Below are positions 49,310 to 58,984 of a DNA stretch of 64,000 nucleotides, piece by piece (positions within the stretch are counted from its first letter, which is position 1; each line of letters begins with the position of its first letter). The DNA lies in NCBI GenBank assembly GCA_026874595.1, contig CM049308.1, positions 25,716,367 through 25,780,366 of the forward strand, given 5' to 3'. Source of the DNA: Sipunculus nudus. Taxonomy: Eukaryota > Annelida > Sipuncula > Golfingiida > Sipunculidae. A model generated the notes under the pieces. The model made no database searches. It was given only the letters and a program-made list of their open reading frames with translations, and had not been told where the DNA came from. Made by a program: the position numbers and the translations under genes.

Positions 49310-50700
49310 ACCCCCCCCCCACCCCATTGACTGGATCACCAAGTTTGGCTTAAGACAATTAGCTGCCTTAATTGCCACTTAAATTAAAAATCTGATTAAA
49401 GTGTTTACGACCTTTAGCAAACTGGACATTAAACATCTGTCTCCAAACGTATAAGCTCCACCCATTTGACTCTGCATGATTTTGCCAATTGCATACATGA
49501 AGTTCACAGCATGACAATTGTTTCCGAAAGCACTTTTATTTCTCTTTAAAATGATGTATAAAGTGAGAAACTATCACAAGGGAGAGCCAGGTTTCTGCAG
49601 TTCGAATGTAACCCCTCTAGTTCCTTTTTCATTTAGTTTCAGTTAAGTATTCAATGCGCTTAAAAATTGAAAGGTCATAATTGAAAAAAGATAGCCTTAA
49701 TATATTCTATGTTAACCTGCAATGACCTTTAATATAATCTTTACCTTCTGTGCTTTCAGTTGCTGCATCGATTGTGAGGATCGGAACAGTGAAAGTTAAC
49801 CTGGTGTTATTTTTGTTTCTCTTACCTCATTTCGTTTGCCAACATTTTGTTCAAAATGTCATTTTGTTTGCCGAGTTAAGAGGCCTGTAATACACATTGA
49901 ACAAATTATTTGGCACTGCTATCCAGAGAAATGTAAAGTAGATAGAAATTACTTCTTTCTTGACACCGAAAATGTGTCTGGCCCATGGACTACTTTGGAT
50001 GTTCCATAAGCATAAGCATGGTGATACTGACAACTCCAATGCTCCCCGGAATATTTTCAATCGATCTGTTTCCATTGTGTGTTAAGTACAATTTAGTTCA
50101 TTTATGCAATGAAATTCGTTCAAGCATAGAGAAAGAACCTATAATCTATGAATATGATTGAAATTATATTGTTATTCCTCCAGAAGATGTTTTGTCAATA
50201 TAAAGATGTAAATTTTGCATACAAGCTCACTTTCCATGTAAACTTGAGTGTATTACACTGTAAATTCAAACGACAGATAAAACACAGAAAAAATGCAGTG
50301 TTGACATTTTAAGTGTTCCGAGCATGAGTAAAACATATTATCACAAAGAATTGAATTTAGTCACCTTGCCTACTTCTATCTTCATGTAACCTCTGATAAA
50401 GAACACAGAATAGAATAGAAAATGTATGAAACTTGTCTTGTGTTTGTATAAGGGTGCCTGAGACAGATGTATGGGTCTTGCGGTGATAAGGGTGTAATCG
50501 AACTGATGTGCAGCATATGCTCCCTCACCATATATAACAGTATTTTATTTAATGGGTGAGAATTTATAATATATGGGGAATTAATGTCTATGGCTATAAA
50601 AATATTATTCTCCAAATAATTAGGTTACGTTGAAATATAAATTTACTTTTTTTTTTTTATTTATTGCAATAATGCCATATGCGGACCTCTTAAACCTATT
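49310..50700. mobile_element. Dispersed element, copy 2 (inverted, one 149-bp unit)
   Basis: Reverse complement of 1-1700. The single core unit lies at about 49866-50008 (AAGAGGCCTGTAATACAC ... GACTACTTTGGATGTTCC). The left border is a CCCCACCCCCCCCCCACCCC tract corresponding to the purine-rich tract at 1680-1700 of copy 1. The right border reaches at least GGACCTCTTAAACC (50681-50694), which corresponds to the first bases of the window. Confidence 0.8.
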
Positions 50701-51212
50701 TTATTTAAACTTTAGTGGAAAGCAGTGGAAAATATAAATTATAAGTTCAAAACTCATTATCTCAGAACTGCGGTCTTTCAAGTTCCACACTGGCCCGTTA
50801 AACAATATATAATATATACATACAGAAACAATATCCTCTTGCTCCTTTGTTTGTTCCATGATTTTGATTGTTGCGCCAAACTTGTAACAAAAGATGTCAT
50901 GTAAAACACTTACCTGATGTGAAAAAAACTGCAATTGACCCTAGGTGTGGCTGGCAATATACACAGGTAACACTGCTGCTGAAGCGAAACATGTCGTCAG
51001 ATTTGATCCTTATCAATAAAATTCCTCCACAATGTTCAGAAAATCATTTCATACGTTTTTTGCCCGGTAACTGATTTCTTTCATTGTTATGCACTGACGA
51101 CGTTAATGGTGAACGAAACTAAAAAAAAGTGGGAGGGGCGCATCCATCCTGCCCAAGTGGGTTTCTTTTTGTTACGAATGTTTTCCCTGACAACAATGAC
51201 ATGACTTGTACC

Positions 51213-51287
51213 CCGCGCTATAACGGGTTACTGTACTCGGCCAATCAGGACGCGAATCAGAGATGAGCAGCGCACTTTATAGCGCGG
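51213..51287. repeat. Short inverted repeat CCGCGCTATAA / TTATAGCGCGG
   Basis: 11-bp perfect inverted arms enclose about 53 bp containing a CCAATCAG box. It could be a tiny MITE relic or a foldback. Confidence 0.5.
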
Positions 51288-51548
51288 TTACCAGTCCATG
51301 ATGACCTCATCGACAAGACAATCATAAGTAGCAAAACCTTCAGTGCTGATCTTGGAAAACTTCTGTCTGTTCGTCGCTACATGGATGCAGACTTGTCCGC
51401 ACTGCGAACATTGACCCTGACGCCAGGTGTAGGGTTGCTCAGCGGGTCCCTCTTCTTCCGGGCCTGCGATCTCTATCGGGCTTAAAGGCATGGCAGGAAT
51501 TGACCAGTCTCGACCTGCTCCTGGACGCGCGAGGGGAGCTCCCGACAA
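51288..51548 (-). CDS. Hypothetical 86-codon frame with CSQCGQVC
   Basis: A complete minus-strand frame with balanced composition: MSGAPLARPGAGRDWS, a Glu/Pro-rich middle, then QCSQCGQVCIHVATNRQKF and a hydrophobic/acidic tail LVDEVIMDW-stop. The C-x2-C-x3-C cluster might bind metal. GC-rich relative to its surroundings. No family recognised. Confidence 0.35.
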   Translation of the reverse strand: MSGAPLARPGAGRDWSIPAMPLSPIEIAGPEEEGPAEQPYTWRQGQCSQCGQVCIHVATNRQKFSKISTEGFATYDCLVDEVIMDW

Positions 51549-51612
51549 GCTCGATCAAACCTAAACCTAACCTAAGGAAACCCTAACACTTACCCTAAAA
51601 CCTAACCCTTCA
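51545..51612. repeat. Degenerate telomere-like CCCTAA/CCTAAA block
   Basis: Multiple CCTAAAC, CCTAACC, CCCTAAC and CCCTAAAA words occur within about 65 bp, resembling decayed TTAGGG-type telomeric repeats on the complementary strand. Confidence 0.5.
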
Positions 51613-52891
51613 AGCTTAATAAACTAGTAAAGCATTAAAACGGACTTTTTTTTCTTCCAAAGGTAATAACCCCTATATCACCACCATTATGGTTGAAGCA
51701 TCTAAAACTAAAATATGTCTAGAGGGCTGGATTGGCTGCCAAACGGCTCTGTAAGAAATGTGTACACACACTGACACACCCTAACAGAATTGACCCACTC
51801 CATGATGGCTTAATCATAGACAAAAATGTTCTGCAAATACAGAAAGTGATATTTGAGAAATGTGTAATTTGTCTTGTAATCGAACCTTATACATTACAAG
51901 TAAAATAAATAACCTAAAAAAACTAAGAATGCAGCTTAACCTAGTCAAAAGAGGATAACAATAAGATACCTGCCTTGTTAATCAGACACGGATTTAAGTA
52001 ACACTTTAAAATACTGCATTGCATATAAATGTTTGACATAAAAACTAAAATTAAAAAAAAATAACCCCACAATCCATTCATCTATGACCTAAACCTGTTC
52101 AAGCAAGGAGACTTAAATATTTATCCGTCATCTTAAGGAGACATGCATTTGAGTGATTTTTTTTTTTAAATTCTGCATTGCATATGAAATGTTTAGGTTT
52201 TCAGATATCATGTAAATTAACAAATAAAAATTCATAAAATAATGCAAACATGAACCAAGTGTGAACAGAACCTTATCAGCTCTGGAGACCAAGGCATATG
52301 GCATAACTGCAGCCTGGAAAAGATATGGCTCACATGTGGGATCACATACCAGAATATCTCAAGCTTATATTCTGACTTGACAATTTATATTACAATGCTC
52401 CAGATAATGGAAATGACCTTTATACGAACACAGATCATAAAACCATGATGTGCAATTAGTAAGACATAATTCTAAGAGTATAACTGTACTGTAGTACTGT
52501 CGGTAACTTAAAGGATTAAATGGAATCATAACAGTGCCTCAGAGCACTACTTAACAAAACATGTTAAAACTTAAGGGTATCCAGTTTTCTCACAGATTAT
52601 ACTGGATATTGTCAATAATATTTTCATTAATGTTCTAATCTTCTGGCGAAACTCATACCCCCAGATTTTGGGGCATGGAGGACCTCACTAGCCTTGACTG
52701 CTTGAAGAGTATCATCACTTGGCCGGTTAAAATCTCTATAGACCCATATAACATGCCCAATGAATGAAGCTACAACGTCTTGCTAATGTTCACTAAAATT
52801 TCAAACCTGCATCAGTGTCCCCTCAAGTGTTGCCTCCTCAATTGTTTTAGATCAGGAGCTTGCATTTCTGTGCTCCACACTCTTTGGCAAT

Positions 52892-53095
52892 TTAGTTTAT
52901 GCAGTCATTTCCTCTAAGAGGAAGCAGGTTAGTATCCATGGCAAATAGGTTTGGGGATTTAACCCAAAGTGCTCTTCTAAATTTCAAAACTGGATCCAGA
53001 TAAGGGTCATGTTTCTGCCAACAGGACTGGCATGCACCTTTTTGCCTTTTCTTCCTCCTTCCTCCACTCTGTGAATAGTATTCACCAATTTTAAC
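52892..53095 (-). CDS. Coding-like fragment with CQSCWQKHDPYLDPV
   Basis: A minus-strand open stretch of about 66 codons without a start Met: GGRRKKRQKGACQSC, WQKHDPYLDPVLKFRRALW, KSPNLFAMDTNLLPL, ending NDCIN-stop. The composition and the C-x2-C...H pattern look like real protein. I suspect a transposon-linked nuclear protein but cannot name it. Probably an exon or decayed copy. Confidence 0.35.
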   Translation of the reverse strand, partial: VKIGEYYSQSGGRRKKRQKGACQSCWQKHDPYLDPVLKFRRALWVKSPNLFAMDTNLLPLRGNDCIN

Positions 53096-53340
53096 TCAAA
53101 GTGCTGCTGCCACCTCTTTATCTGGGTTCTTTGAGGAAACTAGGGAGACTCTTCTTCCTTCAGATACTGCGTCTCACCACACCTGCCATTGAAGCAAAAT
53201 GATCACAAGGCGGCATTAAATCATTAAATTTTGTTTATACAACTTGATCTTTGAAATGTGATGGTCGTCTAATATAGTGAGTTTCTCTTGCGAAGTTCTT
53301 ACAGCAAGCAATCAGTTTCAGGATCACTTGAAGCGGTTTC

Positions 53341-53343
<3 letters not shown>

Positions 53344-53390
<47 letters not shown>
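53344..53390. repeat. (TA)n microsatellite
   Basis: About 23 TA units. Confidence 0.95.
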
Positions 53391-53398
<8 letters not shown>

Positions 53399-53617
53399 AT
53401 CAGCAAAGTTTCTTTAGCTTGGTTATGTTTCATAAACTTATAACCTCTAAATCAAAATTATTTCTGAAAAAATGAAAGCTTGTTAAAAGTTTCAACCATG
53501 ATGGCATGAAAACTCGCTAAAATTAATAATAAAAAATATTTTGCAATATATAGATATTTTCCTTTGATTAACGGGGGGGGGGGGATAATATACGCTGCCC
53601 CACCCAAACCATATATT

Positions 53618-53632
53618 GTCTCCTTGTGTGTG

Positions 53633-53689
<57 letters not shown>
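53618..53689. repeat. (TG)n(TA)n compound microsatellite
   Basis: A TG-rich run of about 30 bp is followed by about 21 TA units. A G tract lies just before at about 53573-53584. Confidence 0.95.
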
Positions 53690-53691
<2 letters not shown>

Positions 53692-53994
53692 AAACTCTAG
53701 AACAAAATCATTTCTGAAGACATCGAATGATGAAAAAAGTAAATAATAAATGAAAGCCTGAGAGAAATTTTAACCATGATTGCATGGATTTACAACTGTC
53801 ACCTATAAAAATGATGAATATAAAACTTACTTTGTTGCCAAGACTTGAGCCTCAGCTGACTTGTTTCACAAACCCTGGCTTTCAGAGTCCCGGCAGCAGC
53901 TGCACCTTGTTGCTAACAACCGTCCAATACAAACTAGATGTGTCGGAACGACACGAATGTCCCCGCCTAGGGCAAATTAGAAACATTTGTAAAA

Positions 53995-55252
53995 TTTTGA
54001 AAAATTTTTTTAAGTTCAGGTGTTGTATGGTCAAAAGTAGGTCAACAAGGGCAAAATGCAAACTCGATCTGTAACGGGTCATTATCAAGCAACACACCAA
54101 ATATCATGCCAGTATATGCAGGCATTGTGAAAAAAGTTCATACATGTTCATTTTCCATTAAAATTTGTCTTTCATGAAATTTTCTATGTTTAGGAGCCGT
54201 AAAACAAACAAAAGTAGGTCAACCGGGACGAAACGCGAACTCGATCTGTAACTGTCATTATCTGCCCACACATAAAAAATCAGGGTGGTATCTGCAGGCA
54301 TTGAGGAAAAAAAGTCAGTACATATGCATTTGTTATGAACATTTCTATTTTTCATGAAACTTTCTATGTTCAGGAGCAGTCAAATGGTCAAAAGTCGGTC
54401 AACTGGGACAAAACAAGAACTCGATCTGTAACTGGTCATTATGTGCCTACACACCAAAAATCAGGCCCCCATCTGCAGGCACTGCGAAAAAAAGTCCATA
54501 CATGTGCACTTTTTTTTTGAAATTTTCTATTTAGAGCACCGTCAAATGGTCAAAAGTAGGTCAACTGGGACAAAACGTGAACTCTATCTGGGTGGTATCT
54601 GCAGGCATTGAGGAAAAAAAGTCAGTACATATGCATTTGTCATGAAAATTTATATTTTACATGAAATTTTCTATGTTCAGGAGCCGTAAAACAATCAAAA
54701 GTAGGTCAACTGGGACGAAACGCAAACTCAATCTGTAACTGGTCAATATCTGCCCACACACCAAAAATCAGGCCAATATCTGCAGGCATTGCGAAAAAAT
54801 GTCCGTACATGTGTATTTGTCATGAAATTTCATTTTTTTCATGAAATTTTCTTTGTTCAGGAGCCGTAAAACGGTCAAAAGTAGGTCAACCGGGACGAAA
54901 CGCGAACTCTATCCGTAACTGGTCTATATCTGCCCACACATAAAAAATCAGAAGAGTATCTGCAGGCATTGCGGAAAAAGTCCGTACATGTGTATCTGTC
55001 ATGAATATTTCTATTTTTCATGAAATTTTCTAAGTTAAGGAGGCGTAAAACAATCAAAAGTAGGTCAACCGGGACGAAACGCGAACTCGATCTGTAACTG
55101 GTCATTATCTACCCACACACCAAAAATCAGGCCAATATGTGCAGGCACTGCGAAAAAAAAGTCCGTACAACTGTTTGATTTCAGAAATGACGGAAGGACG
55201 GACATGGGTAAAACTATATGCGCCGGCCACTTTGTGGCGGGGGCATAAAAAA
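53995..55252. mobile_element. Hairpin-ended array element, seven ~180-bp units
   Basis: CAAAAGTAGGTCAAC (or near variants) recurs at 54033, 54209, 54389, 54551, 54696, 54876 and 55055. Each unit has CGAAACGCGAACTCGATCTG, TGCCCACACACCAAAAATCAG and TCTGCAGGCATTGCG. The array ends with GGACGGACATGGG and a hairpin, TATGCGCCGGCCAC-TTT-GTGGCGGGGGCATA (55217-55247). Several frames on both strands stay open because the unit is nearly a multiple of three; these are not genes. The same family lies inverted at 61360-62078. Confidence 0.85.
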
Positions 55253-55254
55253 AG

Positions 55255-56580
55255 TCGTAACACACGGCCAGATCGGTGTCTTAAACGGGCGAACGGATCG
55301 AGGGACACATTAAACCTTGATAAATAAACCTGGACAAAAACGTTTATATACAAGTAATTATTCTACGGAAACTAGGGCCCACAGTGATAATCCTTTATTG
55401 ATTTAAATAAAAATTATGAATGAGACGAAAGCGTACATTGACAATTCTTTTTGATCAAGTTAAAAAAAAATATTAGTAATAATTCTCACAAGTACGCATG
55501 CGTGCGTCTTTGCTGTTTCTCACATTACTATTTGTAAATTCACTGCTCAATCTATTTTTTAACTTATCCAATCGTTTGAGATGGTCAACTTAATCAGAGG
55601 TTTTACAAAGGTCCATTAGTTTGCTTATAATAACCAGGTTATTAAAAGCATATAACTTACATGTGTTGCTCGTTGATTCGCCGCAGTCTTGAATATCAGA
55701 GTGATATTTTAATTTATAGTTTTTTTATATAAATTTTTACTGTTCCACACAAATATAAAAGTACATAATTTCACAAATGTTCCATTGGGTGCCATTTGTT
55801 TCAAAATACGTACACTTGTCTTTCTGCCTAAAGACACTGAACAAAATTCAAATTGACATCACATCTAGTTTGCTATCCTGATTCTGTCTACATGGGTTCA
55901 ATATATTGTTTTGCCAAGACTATTGTTATATTTTATTTTGGAAAAATATCCATGCCTAGAAAAAAATGACGTGTGTAAGGTAATGATAGCAAAATGATAG
56001 ACACTGTCGAATAGGATATCTGACACATGGATGGAGTACAAAAGTGCATAATAATGCACTGAAACAGAGGTGGGCCAGTTATTGGCATCAGTATACACTC
56101 ATTCTTGGCAAGGCAAATTCCGGCTTGCCGGTGAAAGCTGAATGATATCAAGAACACTTCTTTTCCAACTCGGAGCTGTACGAGAATTTAGCAGCCGGCA
56201 CATTACAGAGGTACACCGTCACAGCTGGCATGCTTTACCACGAACGGCTTAACACCCTTCTGATATGTAGTGCATATATAAGGACTTCTGCGATTTCGCT
56301 AACTGTAGTCTTTCTCTGTGATTTTTTGCATGCTCCTATAAAATAAATCAACCATTTAAGTCACATTTAATGATAATTTAACAGACAATACAAGATGTTG
56401 TACCTCCAGACTTTACAAGACACCCTAAGGTCTCATTTAGCATCTGTGACAAGTATGTTAGCCAAGTATAGCTGCGTTTACCGTGGCACGGTATGCGATA
56501 TGCGAAAAAGATTTGTTCGCTCTAGTTATTTTATCATAACGCGTTTACGTGCGCGCGGTGTGCGATATGCGGTTAGCGAT
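55255..56580. other. Gene-free stretch
   Basis: AT-rich with no exon supported. About 56160-56240 weakly resembles the dispersed repeat at 2546-2650. GCGATATGCG recurs three times at 56488-56590. Confidence 0.4.
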
Positions 56581-56589
56581 ATGCGAAAA

Positions 56590-56830
56590 ATGTTGCGTTA
56601 CCTCAAGAGTTAATTTCAATTCATGTTGCTGTTCCTTATGGGCACGTAATCTAAGTTGCGTTACCTCAGGAGTTTCACATTCACGTAGTTCTCTGTATCG
56701 CTTCTTGCCGGATCATAATGTTTGTTTTTCCTCAGGGGTTTCACGGTAACGAGATTCATGTTGTCGTTGCTTTAAGGCAGGTAATCCCCGTTGCTTCATC
56801 TCAGAGTGTTCATATTCACGTATTAAAACT
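56590..56830 (-). pseudogene. Decayed 69-bp coding repeats (ETPE type), locus 2
   Basis: The minus strand reads REYEHSEMKQRGLPALKQR, QHESRYRETPEEKQ, then KRYRELRECETPEVTQ and LRLRAHKEQQHELK: about four units of a 23-residue Arg/Glu/Gln-rich repeat with ETPE. It is better preserved than the copies at 18.33-18.77 kb. One stop interrupts it. It may have fed a Helitron-type or other transposon polyprotein (inference). No such protein follows. Confidence 0.55.
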
Positions 56831-57058
56831 TGAGGGGATGTTTCGCATCAACTGCTACTCCTCCGCCGACACCAATTCTGCATTCATGCCGTAAATTGAT
56901 TGAACGCCCATAAGATCGATTATGTTTTGTGTTTGTATTTAAGTAGCTTTCTATGATACATGTAAGATCAAAATATGGAACAATATCTGATTTTAATAGT
57001 TCAATCTTGTTTCGGGAGAGGTTTTTAATGTTTATGAGTCAGGCAGTAAGATTCCTTA

Positions 57059-57080
57059 AAGTGGCACTCGAGTGCCACTT
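57059..57080. other. Perfect 22-bp palindrome
   Basis: AAGTGGCACTCG-AGTGCCACTT is fully self-complementary with no spacer. It lies 63 bp left of the 57143-57314 candidate exon's stop, in what would be its 3' untranslated region if the exon is terminal. Confidence 0.8.
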
Positions 57081-57142
57081 GAGACACATTACGTTTGAGA
57101 ATGTTGTCAAAGAATGATGTGTACAAAAGTTTAGAGATCATG

Positions 57143-57314
57143 TCACTGAGCAATATGTCCAAATCCTCCGTCAGCGCACTGCATGACGCAGAGCATCTCA
57201 TCTCCTGAGCTGCAGCTGATCACATCACTATCCTCTTCTTCATCGGACTCATCCACAGACATTTCATTTTCCATGATACATTCAAATTCTAGTTGGATAT
57301 CACTCCTACACTAA
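57143..57314 (-). CDS. Candidate terminal exon encoding an acidic tail
   Basis: On the minus strand an acceptor-like AATTAGTGTAG precedes SDIQLEFECIMENEMSVD, ESDEEEDSDVISCSSGD, and EMLCVMQCADGGFGHIAQ-stop. Highly acidic C-terminal tails are common in nuclear helicases and transposon-linked proteins. It is on the same strand as, and 0.8 kb downstream of, the RecQ-like exon at 58154-58375. A further coding-like piece between them (57692-57790, THLGVKGTKSTVDRVRK) ends AGAG|GTAGCT. Confidence 0.35.
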
Positions 57315-58153
57315 TTAATCTCATCATCTTCATCTCTTGGACCAATCATCTGTACTGTGCCGTATGTGGTAAAACTGGTCCATGTAACTGCGAAAGAAAC
57401 CTAAACAAGGACATCATATAATTGACAGGTTTTCCTACAAATATAAAGCAAAACATGTTATATTGACTATTTTATACATCACCGGAGGCATCAATAATGC
57501 ACAGTCAGTATAACATTTAAAGGGAAAAGAGAATTACACAGGGAGGAGGCAAAACTTTGTGAGGAAATTTTGTCCAAGAAAGGATTTAAATTTTACTGAA
57601 GAGTTAATTGAGGCTCTTTAGACACTCTTAATACAACTTTATTCAGCACCATAATTAGAGTAATTTCCTGATTTAGAAAGAGTCAGCTACCTCTCTTTCT
57701 GCTTCCCATCTACCGCAGCATGAAAGTCCTTTCGGACCCTATCAACAGTAGACTTTGTACCTTTCACACCCAGATGGGTAAAACACTGTTCTGTCTCGAA
57801 ATGAACATGCAATGGTCATTCCATTTTCTTCATATTTCTTAATGCATCAGGTTATGAATTTATTTTAAATTTGCAACAAGCATGTCTCCGAGATTAAACC
57901 TTTAAGACTTCCATGCTTATATTATTATAAAGTATATATTTTTTTTGTTATACAAACAACATATTTACCTTAGCATTGCACCCATATCTGGTATGGCCGG
58001 AATTCCGTCATTTTAAAACTCATGTTGATTTGTCTTTCAATTAACCATATACTATTAAGTATTTCTATTCATAACTTTTCTGTTACCATGAAATATTGCT
58101 TTTTCTTACCTCTCTTGCCCATTCTTACGACGTAGTAAATTAGGTAAGCTTAC

Positions 58154-58375
58154 CATTAATGAGCTTACAGCCAGCACAATGTTTCCCTTCCCGCTCACGG
58201 TGTCAAGCAGGAGTGGGATAAGCATTAATGTTAAGCACTTCCTGTACCCTGTCGTCAGGAAGACGCAAATCTCATGCCCTTTCAAAAGGGTTACCAGGGC
58301 TTCACGCTGTGCGTCTTTGAAAATTAAATCCTTCTCTCTATGATCATTCTCATGCATCTCGTCGAGGTCGTCCAT
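58154..58375 (-). pseudogene. RecQ-like helicase first exon with degraded Walker A
   Basis: ATG at 58375 has a good initiation context (A at -3, G at +4). It encodes MDDLDEMHENDHREK, then DAQREALVTLLKGHEICVFL, TTGYRKCLTLMLIPLLLD and GNIVLAVSSLM|GTAAGC, a strong donor. Motif 0 and the position of motif Ia are clear. Motif I should read PTG-x-GKS but here reads TTGYRKC, with the essential GK and Ser/Thr lost, so ATP binding is not expected. It belongs to the same family as the fragment at 48588-48925, but is a different copy. Confidence 0.65.
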
Positions 58376-58574
58376 CTTGCAACGTGTGTTTGTTTTGAAC
58401 GGATGTTGAAAAATTTTGGCGCATGCGTAGAAATTAAGTCTCCGATACACAAACCATCCTGTCTTGAAGGTCAAGATCATTTGTGACCAAAATGGCAGCG
58501 AACATCTACATGCATCAGTTCTCGTAATGTTCATTTGGAATGAATTATTCAACTTTTATGACATATAACGAAAT

Positions 58575-58595
58575 TTTATTCAAAATAATTTTATT
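58575..58595 (-). terminator. Two AATAAA polyadenylation signals (minus strand)
   Basis: AATAAA occurs on the minus strand at 58595-58590 and 58580-58575, 45 and 60 bp past the stop codon of the exon at 58640-58717, as expected for the 3' end of that transcript. Confidence 0.45.
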
Positions 58596-58639
58596 CAAAA
58601 TTAAGATTTTAGAAGAAAATAGCGAATAAATTATGCAAG

Positions 58640-58717
58640 TTAGGCATATTTTCCAGTGTCCCGATGCGAGTCCCCTTCTGTCCGGTATTTCTTCGAGGAA
58701 TCTTCATCAGATGAGAC
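58640..58717 (-). CDS. Candidate terminal exon, copy 2 of a duplicated exon
   Basis: Acceptor TTTTACAG, then VSSDEDSSKKYRTEGDS and HRDTGKYA-stop. It is a diverged duplicate of the exon at 58895-58963, 246 bp upstream in transcription order. The donor of the ancestor has been replaced by an in-frame stop, turning a cassette exon into a terminal one. Phase 0 at the acceptor matches the donor of the upstream copy. Confidence 0.5.
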   Translation of the reverse strand, partial: VSSDEDSSKKYRTEGDSHRDTGKYA

Positions 58718-58894
58718 CTGTAAAATAATTCTACACGAACTCATTGTTTATGTTTAATTTGACATCAGTTGTAAAATATTAACCTCGGAATGGCCATTCT
58801 CGAATACATAATACTCCTGTGATATTTGACTACGTTTTGTTTACATGTTTAACTTAAGTGACAATCAATCCGAAACACAGTATTTGTATTTCAC

Positions 58895-58963
58895 CTCGCC
58901 AGTGTCTGAATGTGAATCCCCTTCTGTCCAGAATTTCTTCGAGGAATCTTCCGCAGGTGATAC
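58895..58963 (-). CDS. Candidate cassette exon, copy 1 (69 bp, phase 0-0)
   Basis: Acceptor TTTTACAG and donor GGCGAG|GTGAAA bound a 69-bp exon VSPAEDSSKKFWTEGDSHS-DTGE. It is symmetric and in phase with the terminal copy at 58640-58717. Ser/Asp/Glu-rich, probably disordered. The rest of the gene would lie to the right, but no upstream exon was identified. Confidence 0.5.
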
Positions 58964-58984
58964 CTGTAAAACAATTTTACACGA

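Larger units (their letters stand above)
50705..53340. other. Gene-poor stretch with two coding-like fragments and telomere-like DNA
   Basis: Apart from the entries at 51213, 51288, 51545 and 52892, no further exon or repeat was supported. Much of 51610-52640 is plain AT-rich sequence. Confidence 0.4.

Noticed and set aside
51545..51612. True chromosome end
   Set aside because: Only about 65 bp of degenerate telomere-like words with ordinary sequence on both sides.
53882..55353. Proteins with repeated YRSSSRFVPVDLLLIVLRLLN words (also at 61.7-62.1 kb)
   Set aside because: They arise from the roughly 180-bp tandem units and exist in several frames; no coding constraint is evident.
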